A stretch of 57,811 nt of DNA, from assembly GCF_023073315.1 (NCBI RefSeq), contig NZ_JADPJH010000026.1, positions 324,915 to 382,725 on the forward strand, in the 5' to 3' direction. Below, piece after piece: positions 9,051 to 19,811 of this stretch (the stretch's first letter is position 1; the number at the start of each line of letters is the position of its first letter). Below the pieces are notes generated by a model that saw only the letters and a list, made by a program, of their open reading frames with translations, made no database searches and had not been told where the DNA came from. Origin of the DNA: Bradyrhizobium sp. 1 (GTDB lineage: Bacteria > Pseudomonadota > Alphaproteobacteria > Rhizobiales > Xanthobacteraceae). Made by a program: the position numbers and the translations under genes.

Positions 9051-9440
9051 TTATTGAGCCATCCGCAGCACCACCGCCCCCAGCGCACCGGCCCACAACG
9101 CAATGGCGGCGAGGCCCTGGATCGCAAAGCCGGGGCCGCGCTTTGCCGCCGCCCGGGAATAGCCGATGAAATAGACGATGCGGCCGATAACCCAGACCGC
9201 GCCGATGCCGGCTGCAATGGCGTCGCCGATATAGATCGCGAACAGCCAGAGCGCCGGCAGGACGATCGGCATCCATTCCAGCGTGTTCGCCTGGATGCGG
9301 AAGGCGCGCTCGAAATCGGGATGGCCCGATGTCGCCGGCACCTTTACGCCTGTCTTCGACCGCGACCGCGAGACGTTTATGCAGGTGAAGAAATAAAATG
9401 CGATCGCCAGCAGCGTGACGAGGGCGGTGAGATGATACAT
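9051..9440 (-). CDS. MAPEG-family integral membrane protein
   Basis: A 129-aa small membrane protein resembling the MAPEG superfamily (membrane-associated proteins in eicosanoid and glutathione metabolism). Four hydrophobic segments are visible, with the family-like RAFRIQANTLE motif after the first and a conserved-looking GRIVYFIGY segment. Bacterial members are often glutathione S-transferase-like but rarely characterised. ATG at 9440 is preceded by GGGGA with good spacing; an in-frame TTG at 9455 has no better site. It lies 28 bp downstream of the lipocalin gene on the same strand and may be transcribed with it. Confidence 0.8.
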   Translation of the reverse strand: MYHLTALVTLLAIAFYFFTCINVSRSRSKTGVKVPATSGHPDFERAFRIQANTLEWMPIVLPALWLFAIYIGDAIAAGIGAVWVIGRIVYFIGYSRAAAKRGPGFAIQGLAAIALWAGALGAVVLRMAQ

Positions 9441-9468
9441 CGCGCGATTCCCCAAAAGAGATCGCGCT

Positions 9469-10551
9469 TCAATAGCCCGTCAGCTCGAGATAGCCAACGC
9501 CGTTATGCGTGCCGGCAAAGCTGATCGGCCCCTCCCAATAGGAGAAGCCGGTCCCCATCCAGGCTTTTGGATTGAGCGGCTTGCAGGAAATCGAGAAGGA
9601 CCGCGAGGGGATCGCGATCTGCCATTCCACCGGCAGCTTGCGACCCGCGACCTCGGCGGTCACCTTCGGAATCATCTGGATGTCGCCACCCGCAATCATC
9701 TGCGTGTCGCCGGCGGTGCTGATCCAGTTGCCGAACGGGTAGTCCCTGCCGTCCTTCTGGCGCAGCCGGTACAGCATCAGCTTGTCGCCGGATGAAAGAT
9801 GCAGCGACAGCCAGTCCCAGCCGGTCTGATCAGTGTCGAGCGGCTGGCTGCTCCATTCGCGGTCCATCCAGGCCTGGCCGGAAACATCGACCGGCTTGTC
9901 GTCGATGGTGAGCGTGCCGCGCGCGCGGTAGAATGGCTGGCTGTAATAATAGGAAGCCTGCCCGCGCTCGGACTTGCGGCTGAAGCCGCGATCGCCCTGC
10001 AGCACCACCGGACGATCGGCCTCCAACGTCAGCGCGTAGCTGAAATCGGTGCCCGATGCCTTCAGCGTCAGCGGCGCCAACGTGCGATCGTCGGTGCGCT
10101 CAAGACCTTTCATCTCCCAATCGTCGATCCATGCCGCAAACGGTTTTGCCGTGACGCCGGCCTGCCCGATCCCGCCGCGAGAAAACACCTCGTTGAAGCG
10201 GTGCGTGTCGGCGCGGGTCACCGCGGCATGCGCCATCCAGATCTGCTGATTGGCCCAGCCTTCACCTTGCGGCCCCGGCTGCGTTGCCTGGCGGAACAGC
10301 GTCCATTGCAGGCCGCAAGCCGCGCCGCTGCCATCTGTGAGATTCGCCGTGAGATACCACCACTCGATGCGAAACTCCGGATGCGGCCCGTGATCCGCCG
10401 GAAAGGCGAAGGTCTTTCCCGGCGTCACCTTCGCAAAGCCGTCGGCGGTCTCGCCGAGCCCGGCATATCCCTGCGCGGCAGCGCGCCGCGCAAGAGCGAG
10501 CGCCGCGATTCCGCCGGCAAAAGTGCGCCGCGAGATTTTGTCAGCGTTCAT
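9469..10551 (-). CDS. AttH/CrtC-like lipocalin-domain protein, Tat-exported
   Basis: A 360-aa exported protein of the CrtC N-terminal lipocalin / AttH family. The N-terminus has a Tat-type signal (SRRTFAGG, hydrophobic stretch, AAAQ). The family-typical FRIEWWYLTANL motif and the later SGQAWMDREW motif are both present. Such proteins are encoded with an FtsX-like permease and an ATPase, as in the att genes of Agrobacterium, exactly as here, and are thought to act with the ABC complex on a lipid-like ligand at the periplasmic face. Some relatives are carotenoid 1,2-hydratases, but there are no carotenoid genes nearby, so that activity is not assumed. It overlaps the permease stop by 11 nt. Confidence 0.88.
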   Translation of the reverse strand: MNADKISRRTFAGGIAALALARRAAAQGYAGLGETADGFAKVTPGKTFAFPADHGPHPEFRIEWWYLTANLTDGSGAACGLQWTLFRQATQPGPQGEGWANQQIWMAHAAVTRADTHRFNEVFSRGGIGQAGVTAKPFAAWIDDWEMKGLERTDDRTLAPLTLKASGTDFSYALTLEADRPVVLQGDRGFSRKSERGQASYYYSQPFYRARGTLTIDDKPVDVSGQAWMDREWSSQPLDTDQTGWDWLSLHLSSGDKLMLYRLRQKDGRDYPFGNWISTAGDTQMIAGGDIQMIPKVTAEVAGRKLPVEWQIAIPSRSFSISCKPLNPKAWMGTGFSYWEGPISFAGTHNGVGYLELTGY

Positions 10552-12999
10552 TGGCGAACACCTTGACGAGACTCGCGGGCTGCATCCGCGCCAGCCGTAT
10601 CATCGGCAGCAATGCGGCAAGCAGCGAGGCAAACAGCGCGACCGCAACCAGCTCGACCAGCTGCAACGGAAAGACGTGGAACGGCAGCCGCCAGCCGAAC
10701 GCCTTGACGTTGACGATTGCGATCAGGCACCACGCCACCAGCAGCCCGAGCGGCACGGCCAGCAGCGCGGTGAACAGCGCGACCGACAGCGTCTTGGTCA
10801 ATTCGATCGCGGCAAGGCGCGGCCGCGTGATGCCGATCGCCCACAGGGGTGCGAGCTGCGGCAGGCGCGAATTCGCCAGCGTCAAGAGGCTGGTCAGCAG
10901 CGCGATGCCGGCCACGCCGAGCGTGAAGGCGTTCAGCGCGGACGTCACTGCAAAGGTGCGATTGAAGATGCGGATCGATTCCGCCTTCACCGTCGCCTGG
11001 TCGGCGACGCTGCGGTCGTCGAGCGCAAACTGCTTCTGCAACGCTGCGATCAGACCGGGGATGTTTTCCCTCGCGACAATGAGACCGATCCGCGTCTGCG
11101 GCGTCTGCGGAAAATGCCGGATCAGCGCCGCGACGTTCACCGCGAGCTGCCCCTTGGGATTGCCGTAATCCGCATAGATGCCGACGATGTCGAGCTCCCA
11201 GGTCCCGCCAGGCGCCGGAACCTCGATGACATCGCCGACGCGGACATTGAGGCGGCGGCTCAGCTGCTCGCTGATGAAGGCGGCATTGCCCGGCACGAGT
11301 TGGGTCCAGGCGCGCGGCGCGGTTTCCAGCAGCGGCCAGCGTTCGCGATAGAGGGCGTGATCGGGCAGGCCGAGCAACTCCACCGGCTGACCCTGCACCT
11401 GGCTGTCGGCGCGTCCGCCCGACAGGATCGCCTGCACGTCGCCGCGCTCCTTCAGCCAATTCCGGATCGCGACACCTTGCGAATTGTCGGAGGCGCTGAT
11501 GTAAACATCAGCCGCAAGCCGCCCGTTGAGCCAGCCGATGAAAGTGCGGCTGAAGGTTTCCACCATGGTGGAGACCCCGACATTGACGGCGAGCGCGAGC
11601 AGCAGCGCCATCAGCGCCAGCGACAATCCCGAGAGCTGCTGCCGACTGTCCGCCCAGAACCACAGCGCAAGCGGCCCTTTCGCAAAACGCTGGCCGACGA
11701 GCAGGATGATCTCGAGGAACGCCGGCAGGATCAGCGCCGCGCCGAGCATCAGCGCCGCCAGCACGCCAAAACCTGCGATCAGCGATTGCCCGTAATGAAG
11801 CAGCAGCAGCGCGACCGCGAACACCATGCAGGCCGCAGCGCTTTGCAGGACCAGCCAGCGGCGCTGCCGCTGCTGCCAGGCGTGCGGCTGGGCGGTCGCG
11901 AGCACCGGCATCCGGATCGCCTTGATCAAGCTGGTTGCCGCCGCCACCATCGCACCGGCGATGCTGATGCCGATGCCGGCGAGCCACCATTCAGGCTGCA
12001 GCGTGAGCTGCCCCGGGATCTGCGCGCCATAAAGCCCGCGCAGCGAGGCCGCGACGTCGGGCAACAGCGCAGCCGCGATGAAATAGCCGCAGACAAGCCC
12101 GATCAGCCCGCCGACCAGCGCCAGCGCCACCAGCTCGATCACCAGCACCGTGTTGACTAGCCGCGCCGAGGCACCGCAGGCCCGCAATGTCCGCAGCATC
12201 GGCAGCCGCTGCTCGAAGGCGAGCCCGACGGCCGAGTTGACGATGAAGAGGCCAACGAAAAACGACAGCAGGCCGAAGGCGGTGAGGTTGAGATGGAAAC
12301 TGTCGGTGAGACGCTCCAGCTCGGTCTCCGCATTCGGCTCGACCCGCTGCAACTGGTCGCCGACGACGCTTGCGAGCGGCGCCGGCTTGCCCTTCGCCTT
12401 GCCGATCAGGAGCCGCGACACCTGATCCGGCTTGTTCAGGAGACGCTGCGCCACGCCGATATCCACGACGAGAACGCTGGGGACGAGCTGCGGCAGCACG
12501 CGCAGCGGCGGCAGTTTTGCGCCACTGCTGATCGGTGGCGCGGCGCCTTCCTGCTCCTGCAAATCGTTCAGCGTTTCTCGCGCCACCAGCGTCTGGCCGG
12601 GCGGAGCAACAAAACTGCCCAGATCCGAAGCACCAAGGCGCGGTGCATTGCCGACATCGGCCGGCATCGTCACCGGCTCGATGCCGAGCAGCCGCACTGA
12701 ACGGCCGTTGATCTGGACCCGTCCTTCCAGCATAGGCGACACCGGCCAGCCCGCGCGGCGGAGTTTTACGAACAGCTCCTGCGGAAAAGTCGCGGCGTCG
12801 GGCGCGACCAGCATGGCGGTGCGCGCGCCGCCAAAGGTCGCCGCTGCGCGGTCATAAGCGTTGCGGGCCTGCTGGTTGATGGCCTGCACGCCGCTCCACA
12901 ATGCGGTTGCTGCAATCAGCCCGATCAGCAGCGTCGCGAACTGCATCTTGTGCCGCCGCCAATGGCTCAGGAGCACCGCGAGCACCCACAGCGCGCGCC

Positions 13000-13003
<4 letters not shown>
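10541..13003 (-). CDS. FtsX-type ABC transporter permease, two-repeat form
   Basis: An 820-aa inner-membrane permease of the MacB/LolCE/FtsX class. Two FtsX core domains are visible: after an N-terminal TM (about residues 20-40) and a periplasmic MacB-PCD-like domain comes a first TM set (about 250-345); a second hydrophobic set, another periplasmic domain and a last TM triplet (about 690-810) follow. These proteins use cytoplasmic ATPase cycles to move periplasmic domains, often releasing lipids or lipoproteins. Its ATG overlaps the ATPase stop by 4 nt, and its stop overlaps the lipocalin gene, giving a tightly coupled three-gene unit. Confidence 0.92.
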
Positions 13004-13653
<650 letters not shown>

Positions 13654-13799
13654 GATGGATGGCGCCGGACGGAATTAACGGAAATGCTGCGTAGCACACT
13701 TGCTGCGGAAATGCCGGGGTTGCGTTGCCGTTCAAGCCGTTGTTAGCTCCCGAGACGACCAAATCAAAAAGTGCCAAAAAAAGACATACGGGGAGAACG

Positions 13800-15125
13800 A
13801 TGAGCGCTCAGGGAACGCCCAATGCGGCGGGGAAGACGACCGATACGCCGAAGGGCGCCTGGACCGTCACGTTTCTGCTCTTTCTCTTCATGGTGGTGAA
13901 CTTCGCGGACAAGATCGTCGTCGGCCTCGCCGGCGTGCCGATCATGACCGATCTGAAGCTCGAGCCGGAGCAGTTCGGCATGCTCGGCTCCTCGTTCTTC
14001 ATCCTGTTCTCGATCTCGGCCATCGTGGTCGGCTTCATCGTCAACAAGGTGCCGACGCGCTGGGTGCTGCTGATCTTGGCGGTGATCTGGGCGCTGGCGC
14101 AGTTTCCGATGGTCGGCACGGTCTCCTTCACCACGCTGCTGATCTGCCGCATCGTGTTGGGCGCGGGCGAAGGCCCGGCCTTCTCGGTTGCCGCGCACGC
14201 GATCTACAAATGGTTCCCGGACGAGAGGCGCACGCTGCCGACCGCGATCCTGTCGCAGGGCTCGGCCTTCGGCGTGATCCTCGCCGTGCCGGCGCTGAAC
14301 TGGGTCATCGTCAATCATTCCTGGCACTACGCCTTCGGCGCGCTCGGCGTCGCCGGCCTGATCTGGGTCTGTGCCTGGCTCACCTTCGGCAAGGAGGGCC
14401 CGCTGGAGGATACGCAGACCCTCGCCGCCACTGAGCCGCAAATCCCCTATTTGCAGCTTCTGACCTCGCGCACTTTCCTGGGCTGCGTGATCGCGACCTT
14501 CGGCGCTTATTGGGCGCTGTCGCTCGGCCTCACCTGGTTCACGCCCTTCATCGTCAAGGGTCTCGGTTTCTCGCAGAGCCAGGCCGGCTTCGTCTCGATC
14601 CTGCCCTGGGTGTTCGGCGCTGCCGTCGTCATGCTCACCGGCTGGATCTCGCAGGTGATGATGGCGCGCGGCTACACCACGCGCATCTCGCGCGGCGTGC
14701 TGGGCTCGGTACCGCTGATCCTCGGCGGCTTGATCCTGTCGACGATGCCGCATGTCACGGGCGCGGGTTTTCAGATCGCGCTGCTCGTGGTTGGCTCCGG
14801 CCTGTGCGGCGCGATCTACGTGGTCTGTCCGCCGATGCTCGGCGAATTCACCCCGGCGTCGCAGCGCGGTGCGGTCCTGGCCATCTACGGCGCGCTCTAC
14901 ACGCTTTCGGGCATCATCGCGCCGACGGTGATGGGCACCGTGATCCAGCGCGCCGGCAACATGGTCGGCGGCTACATGACCGGCTTCACCATCAACGCGG
15001 TGGTGATGGTCGGCTCTGGCGTCATCGGCCTGCTGCTGCTCTGGCCGAACACGGAAAAGGCGAGGCTGACCCGTGGCGCTGCTCCGCAGACGGCACCGCT
15101 GAAGGGCGTGGTGTCGCCGACGTAA
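13800..15125 (+). CDS. MFS transporter (anion:cation symporter-like)
   Basis: A 441-aa twelve-helix major facilitator. The first helix contains VNFADKIVVGLAGVPIM, resembling the ACS/phthalate-glucarate subgroup that carries organic anions, with a loop-2/3-type basic segment VNKVPTRW and an ERR motif after helix 6 (WFPDERRTLPTA). The frame runs 25 codons upstream, but ATG at 13800 is preceded by GGGGAG and the upstream residues look random. It is monocistronic, divergent from the FtsX operon and convergent with the deacylase gene. The substrate is unknown; an organic acid is the best guess. Confidence 0.88.
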   Translation: MSAQGTPNAAGKTTDTPKGAWTVTFLLFLFMVVNFADKIVVGLAGVPIMTDLKLEPEQFGMLGSSFFILFSISAIVVGFIVNKVPTRWVLLILAVIWALAQFPMVGTVSFTTLLICRIVLGAGEGPAFSVAAHAIYKWFPDERRTLPTAILSQGSAFGVILAVPALNWVIVNHSWHYAFGALGVAGLIWVCAWLTFGKEGPLEDTQTLAATEPQIPYLQLLTSRTFLGCVIATFGAYWALSLGLTWFTPFIVKGLGFSQSQAGFVSILPWVFGAAVVMLTGWISQVMMARGYTTRISRGVLGSVPLILGGLILSTMPHVTGAGFQIALLVVGSGLCGAIYVVCPPMLGEFTPASQRGAVLAIYGALYTLSGIIAPTVMGTVIQRAGNMVGGYMTGFTINAVVMVGSGVIGLLLLWPNTEKARLTRGAAPQTAPLKGVVSPT

Positions 15126-15136
15126 GGGTGGCTCTT

Positions 15137-15160
15137 ACCCTGCCCCTCCAGGGGGAGGGT
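15137..15160. terminator. Bidirectional hairpin between convergent genes
   Basis: ACCCTGCCCCTCC pairs with the following AGGGGGAGGGT, in a 52-bp gap between two convergent stop codons. There is no T-run on either side, so the terminator role is inferred from position. Confidence 0.5.
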
Positions 15161-15177
15161 CAGCAAGAAGCCGTCGC

Positions 15178-16893
15178 CTAATTCATCCCCTGCGCGCCCC
15201 GAATCAGCTTGCCCGGCCGGCGCCCCGTCGCCTCGCCCTGCCGCCGCGTCACGACGCCCGACACGATCGTCGCGTCATAGCCATCGACATCCTGCAACAG
15301 CCGGCGCCCGCCCACCGGCAGATCGTAATGCACCTTCGGCGGATGCAGATGCAGCCGGTCGTAGTCGATCACATTGACGTCGGCCTTGTAGCCGGGCGCA
15401 ATCAACCCACGATCGGTGAGGCCGACCGAGAGTGCGGTCTTGCGCGACTGCGCTGCGACCACGAATGGAATCGTGAGCTTCTCGCCGCGGGTACGGTCGC
15501 GCGTCCAATGCGTCAGCAGATAGGTCGGGAAGCTCGCATCGCAGATGATGCCGCAATGCGCGCCGCCGTCGGAGAGGCCCGGTACCGATTGCGGATCGAT
15601 CAGCATCTCGCGCGTCGCGTCGAGATTGCCGTCGGCATAATTGAGGAACGGCACGTAGAGCATGCCGCGCCCGTCATCCGACAGCATCGCATCGTAGGCG
15701 AGCTCTTCCGGCTGCCGGCCCTGCTTGCGCGCCTGCGGGCCCAGCGCGTTCTCCGGCGGCTGCTCGTAATCGGGGGGATCGCCGAGCAGGAACATCTTGT
15801 CGTAGTTGGGACGGAAGAACAGCGGATCGTCGGTCGCGGTCGCCGTCTCGCTCAGGATCGCCTTGCGCAATTCGCTCTGATGCAGCCGTGCGAGTCGCTC
15901 CTTCAGCGGCAGATGGGCAATCGCCTTGTAGCTCGGATGGGTCTGGAACGGATTTCGCGACAGCTCGAGGCCAAGCAAGAGCCCCACGGGGCGCGCCGCG
16001 ATCTGCGCGGTGATGGAGAGGCCGCGCTTGGCCGCCGCGTTGATCTCGTCCAGCGTCTGGCGCCAGCGGTTTGGCGCCTTGTCGTTCTGCGTGATCGAGA
16101 ACGAGATCGGGCATTTTGTGGCATCGGCCACCCGCAGCATCATCGGCAGATCTTCGTGGAGGGTCGAGAGATCGAGCACGAATTGCAGCACGCTGCGGCC
16201 CTGGCTGTGCATCGCGCCGGCGATGGCGGTGAGCTCGTCCTCGCCCGCCTTCAGCGTCGGCGTGAAATCGCCGGTGGATGTGCGGTGGTTGAGCGTGCGC
16301 GAGGTCGAGAAGCCGAGCGCACCTGATAGCACCGCCTCGCCCGCGAGTTTTGCCATCGCCGCGTTGTCGTCCGCCGTCGAGGGATCGCGGCGCGCGCCGC
16401 GCTCGCCCATCACGTAGACGCGCAGCGCGGCATGCGGCAGCTGCGCGCCGATATCGATGTCGAAATCGCGCTTGGACAGCCAGTCCATGTAATCCGGAAA
16501 ACTTTCCCACGCCCAGGGAATGCCGGCGCTCAGCACCGGCTCGGGAATGTCCTCGACGCCTTCCATCAACTGGATCAGGCGGGTGTGGTCGACAGGCTTG
16601 CACGGCGCAAAGCCGACGCCGCAATTGCCCATGATCGCGGTGGTGACGCCGTTCTGCGAGGACGGCGTGATGTCCTGGCTCCAGGTGACCTGCCCGTCGT
16701 AATGGGTGTGGACGTCGACGAAGCCCGGCGTCACCAGTTTTCCGCGCGCGTCGATCTCTTCGGCGCCCTTGGCCGAGATATTCCCGACCTCGCTGATCCT
16801 GCCGCCGATGATGGCGACATCAGCCTCGAACAGCTCGCCGCCGCTTCCATCCGCGACAGTGCCGCCGCGGATCACGAGATCAGGGGTGCTCAT
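15178..16893 (-). CDS. N-acyl-D-amino-acid deacylase / D-aminoacylase family amidohydrolase
   Basis: A 571-aa amidohydrolase-superfamily enzyme predicted to hydrolyse N-acyl-D-amino acids or a related cyclic or acyl amide. Visible features are the N-terminal beta-sandwich strand ending in VTPGFVDVHTHYDGQ (metal ligands HxH), a downstream GNCGVG motif typical of D-aminoacylases, LSDGGAH near the C-terminus (catalytic Asp region), and the closing IAPGYKADVNVID strand. The length is at the long end of the family. It is preceded by GGGAAGAAACACC and lies 80 bp downstream of an MFS gene on the same strand; uptake and hydrolysis of one compound is plausible but inferred. Confidence 0.85.
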   Translation of the reverse strand: MSTPDLVIRGGTVADGSGGELFEADVAIIGGRISEVGNISAKGAEEIDARGKLVTPGFVDVHTHYDGQVTWSQDITPSSQNGVTTAIMGNCGVGFAPCKPVDHTRLIQLMEGVEDIPEPVLSAGIPWAWESFPDYMDWLSKRDFDIDIGAQLPHAALRVYVMGERGARRDPSTADDNAAMAKLAGEAVLSGALGFSTSRTLNHRTSTGDFTPTLKAGEDELTAIAGAMHSQGRSVLQFVLDLSTLHEDLPMMLRVADATKCPISFSITQNDKAPNRWRQTLDEINAAAKRGLSITAQIAARPVGLLLGLELSRNPFQTHPSYKAIAHLPLKERLARLHQSELRKAILSETATATDDPLFFRPNYDKMFLLGDPPDYEQPPENALGPQARKQGRQPEELAYDAMLSDDGRGMLYVPFLNYADGNLDATREMLIDPQSVPGLSDGGAHCGIICDASFPTYLLTHWTRDRTRGEKLTIPFVVAAQSRKTALSVGLTDRGLIAPGYKADVNVIDYDRLHLHPPKVHYDLPVGGRRLLQDVDGYDATIVSGVVTRRQGEATGRRPGKLIRGAQGMN

Positions 16894-16973
16894 GGTGTTT
16901 CTTCCCGTTTTGTTGTTTTGCTTGGGCGCATTTTCGGGCGCGCCGGCGCAGTGTCAACCGCAGGGACGTGCGC

Positions 16974-18194
16974 TCAGGGTTGCGCGGCCGCCTTGGCTTG
17001 CGGCTTCCGCTCCGTGAACGGCGACAGCACCACCGTCGCCAGCATGAAGATCACGGACGCCCCGAACACCCAGTGCGGCGCGTTCTGGTCCATGATCCAG
17101 CCGAACAGCAGCGGGCTGACGATGCCGCCGAGATTGAAGCCGGTGGAGACGATACCGAAGGCGCGGCCGGCTGCACCGGCAGGCGCGGCATTGCGCACCA
17201 GCATGTCGCGCGATGGCGCGATCACGCCGGAGAGGAAACCTGCGGTCGCCATCGTCGCGGTCAAGGCCCAGCCCGGCAATGTCACCAGTGCGATCAAAAG
17301 CACGATTGCCGCATTCGCGGCAAAGCAGGCCGCCGCGACATAGCCGTGATGCTCGGTGTGGTCGGCGAGGAAGCCGCCCGCGAGCACGCCCGCGGCGCTG
17401 GCGCCGAGAAATGCGGTGAGCGCGACGTTGGCGACGGAATAGGTTGTGCCGTAGCCGCTCATCAGCGCGACCACGCCGAAATTGTTGATGCCGGCGACCG
17501 ACAGGCTGAGTAGCATGAACAGCGCGGTCAGCGTGATCAGCGCCGGGGTGATGACGGCCTGCTTAGGTGCGTTTTCGTTGCCCGGCTTTGTCTTGTGTGC
17601 GCCGGTCTCGGGAATGCCGATGGCCACCAGCAGCAAGGCCACCAGAATGGCGATCGCGCCCGATGCGATCAATGCGCCGGCGCCGCCCGACACGGTGACC
17701 AGCGCGGCCACGATCGCCGGCGTCACGGCACCGCCGAAATAGCCGGCAAAGGTGTGGATCGAGAAAGCGCGCCCCATCCGCGCCTCGTCCATGTGCTCGG
17801 CGAGAATGGCGTAATCGGCGGGGTGATAGACGCTGTTGGCGAGCCCGAGCAGCACGGCGCAGGCGATCAGCGAGGCATAGCTCAGATGCAGGCCGAGCAG
17901 GATCAGCGCGAGGCCGCCGAGCGTGAGCCCAATCAGCAGGATCTTCCGCGCGCCAAAATGATCGACGAGATAGCCGGTCGGCGCCTGGGTCAGGCCGGAT
18001 ACGACGGCGAGGGTGGTGAGCGCAAAGCCGAGCTCGACATAGCCGACGCCGAGCTGGCTCTTCAGGAACGGGAACAGCATCGGCAGGACCAGCAGATGGA
18101 AATGGCTGACCCAATGCGCGATCGAGATTCCGGTCAGCGTGCGCAGCGCACTGTCCGCCTTGCCTTGTTGCGGTGCGGCGAAAACGTCGACCAT
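16974..18194 (-). CDS. MFS transporter
   Basis: A 406-aa twelve-helix major facilitator beginning with a short cytoplasmic tail and LTGISIAHWVSHFHLLVLPMLF. The loop-2/3 motif appears as GYLVDHFGARKI. The overall pattern resembles fosmidomycin-resistance/YajR-type or sugar-phosphate-like MFS members often annotated only as MFS transporter. It is upstream of, and co-directional with, the amidohydrolase gene (80 bp gap). The ligand is not predictable. Confidence 0.86.
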   Translation of the reverse strand: MVDVFAAPQQGKADSALRTLTGISIAHWVSHFHLLVLPMLFPFLKSQLGVGYVELGFALTTLAVVSGLTQAPTGYLVDHFGARKILLIGLTLGGLALILLGLHLSYASLIACAVLLGLANSVYHPADYAILAEHMDEARMGRAFSIHTFAGYFGGAVTPAIVAALVTVSGGAGALIASGAIAILVALLLVAIGIPETGAHKTKPGNENAPKQAVITPALITLTALFMLLSLSVAGINNFGVVALMSGYGTTYSVANVALTAFLGASAAGVLAGGFLADHTEHHGYVAAACFAANAAIVLLIALVTLPGWALTATMATAGFLSGVIAPSRDMLVRNAAPAGAAGRAFGIVSTGFNLGGIVSPLLFGWIMDQNAPHWVFGASVIFMLATVVLSPFTERKPQAKAAAQP

Positions 18195-18356
18195 TGCAGT
18201 TCCGTTTCACTCCCTGAGGGAGCGCAAACTATCGGGGAGAGCAGTTATTTGTCCATGAACGCAGGCGCATGGCAGGTAGTGGAGGTTGCTCGCTGGCGAT
18301 CTCGAGGATGCCGTCGAGGGGAGGGGACGCACTGTTCGTGGGGAAGCATCACACCC

Positions 18357-18524
18357 TCACAACGGCTCGTCGTCGTTGCCATGGCGGTCGCGCTTCGGCG
18401 TGGCCATGTCGCCGTCCTCATCATCGTCGTCGGTGTCGCGCGGAGGCGGGGGCTTTTTCGCCTTGCCTTCAGCCGGCTTGGGCGGTTCGGTCTTGGGCGG
18501 TTCGCTCGGCTTGGTCTTGGCCAT
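18357..18524 (-). CDS. Small proline/aspartate-rich hypothetical protein
   Basis: A predicted 55-aa soluble protein of very low complexity: a Lys/Pro/Glu-rich first half (KTKPSEPPKTEPPKP) and an acidic run (RDTDDDDEDGD), ending DRHGNDDEPL. It is likely disordered. ATG at 18524 follows CCGGGACCAGCC; a longer form from 18551 would add nine residues with His repeats. No domain is recognised. It lies between the MFS gene and the sulfur genes on the same strand. Coding status rests on the non-random composition and the start context, not on homology. Confidence 0.5.
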   Translation of the reverse strand: MAKTKPSEPPKTEPPKPAEGKAKKPPPPRDTDDDDEDGDMATPKRDRHGNDDEPL

Positions 18525-18613
18525 GGCTGGTCCCGGATGGTGATGCGTCATCCGCTTCTACCCGGAAAATATGTGCGGTTCCTGACTTATCTCAAGGGCC
18601 CTCGGCGAAGCCG

Positions 18614-19651
18614 TCAATGCAGGATCGGCCCGCCCGCCTTCTTCCAGGCATCGATGCCGCCGGCGATGTGGGCGGTGTTGGAAAGGCCGGATTCCTTCGC
18701 GGCCGCAACCGCCATCGCCGAGCGTTCGCCGAAAGCGCAGAAGAACACGATTCGGCGCCCGGTCGCAGCCGCGACCTCGCGCAGCATGCCGCCGGGCTTG
18801 AGGCTCTCCTCGACGCTCGGATAGGGCGTGTGCAGCGCACCTTCGAGCGTGCCGTGCTTGGCGCGCTCGTTGCTCTCGCGCAAATCGACCAGCAAGATGT
18901 CGGGCCGGCCGAGCGAGCGGATCGCCTCGACCGCGCTGAGCGCGCGGCCTTCCTTCTCCAGCTCTTCCTGATGCAGGCCGACGCGCATGTTGGCGGGCAC
19001 CGCCACGTCCATCATCTTCGGATTGGGCAGCTTCAGGTTCGCCATCAGCTCGATATAATCGTCGACCGAACGCACCTGGAGCCGCGGATTGTAGCGCTTC
19101 TCCTCGCCGATGGTGGAGACGGTGTCGCCCTTGTAGTCATGCGCCGGGAACACCATCGTCTCGTCCGGCAGCTTCAGCAGCCGGTTGAAAATCGAGTCAT
19201 ACTGCGCGCGTGAAGAACCGTTCTGGAAATCGGTGCGGCCGGTACCGCGGATCAGCAACGTATCGCCGGTGAAGACGCGGTCGCCCATCAGATAGGAATA
19301 GGAATCGTCGGTGTGGCCCGGCGTGTACATCACGTCGAGCGACAGGCCCTCGATCGTCACCTTGTCGCCGTCGGCGACCCGCATCGCGACAACGTCGGCC
19401 TTGGTCTGGTCGCCCATCACGGTCATGCAATGGGTGCGGTCGCGCAACTCGCCGAGGCCGGTGACATGGTCGGCGTGCAGATGGGTGTCGACGGCCTTGA
19501 CCAGCTTGAGGTCGAGCTCGCGCAGCAACTGGCAGTAGCGATCGACCTTCTCCAGCACGGGATCAAGGATCAGCGCCTCGCCGCCGGGGCGGCTGGCGAG
19601 GACGTAGCTATAGGTGCCCGAAACGCTGTCGAAGAGCTGGCGGAAGATCAT
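18614..19651 (-). CDS. Persulfide dioxygenase-rhodanese fusion (ETHE1-like)
   Basis: A 345-aa two-domain enzyme. The metallo-beta-lactamase domain (about residues 1-230) has THLHADH, TPGHTDD, FTGDTLL and FPAHDYKGD, the Fe-binding set of persulfide dioxygenases, which oxidise glutathione persulfide to sulfite. A rhodanese domain follows (about 250-345) with active-site loop CAFGER after VFF, able to move sulfane sulfur between thiols. Fusions of this type are known as PRF proteins. It lies 160 bp downstream of the sox genes on the same strand, so it probably handles persulfides arising during sulfur oxidation. A CstB-like protein would have a second rhodanese domain, which is absent. Confidence 0.9.
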   Translation of the reverse strand: MIFRQLFDSVSGTYSYVLASRPGGEALILDPVLEKVDRYCQLLRELDLKLVKAVDTHLHADHVTGLGELRDRTHCMTVMGDQTKADVVAMRVADGDKVTIEGLSLDVMYTPGHTDDSYSYLMGDRVFTGDTLLIRGTGRTDFQNGSSRAQYDSIFNRLLKLPDETMVFPAHDYKGDTVSTIGEEKRYNPRLQVRSVDDYIELMANLKLPNPKMMDVAVPANMRVGLHQEELEKEGRALSAVEAIRSLGRPDILLVDLRESNERAKHGTLEGALHTPYPSVEESLKPGGMLREVAAATGRRIVFFCAFGERSAMAVAAAKESGLSNTAHIAGGIDAWKKAGGPILH

Positions 19652-19811
19652 GGCAAGACCCGGCGTGAACTGATTTCGACGATTCTACTATGCCGGGGGC
19701 CGGAAAGAGAAGCAATTCACTGTGTAGACAAGGAAATTTAGAAAAATTTTATTGTGAGGGATGGGGCGGGTCGGGGGCGGCGGCATCACCCGCTGTGTGC
19801 CTGCAAAAGGC

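Noticed and set aside
9469..10551. Carotenoid 1,2-hydratase (CrtC) as the function of the lipocalin protein
   Set aside because: No carotenoid genes nearby, and the ATPase-FtsX context fits AttH-like proteins better.
10523..12160. 545-codon frame antisense to the FtsX permease gene
   Set aside because: Gln/Arg/Asp-rich, no recognisable motif, opposite a well-supported gene.
13800..15125. Functional link of this MFS gene to the deacylase operon
   Set aside because: It is convergent with the deacylase gene and separated by a hairpin, so there is no operon evidence.
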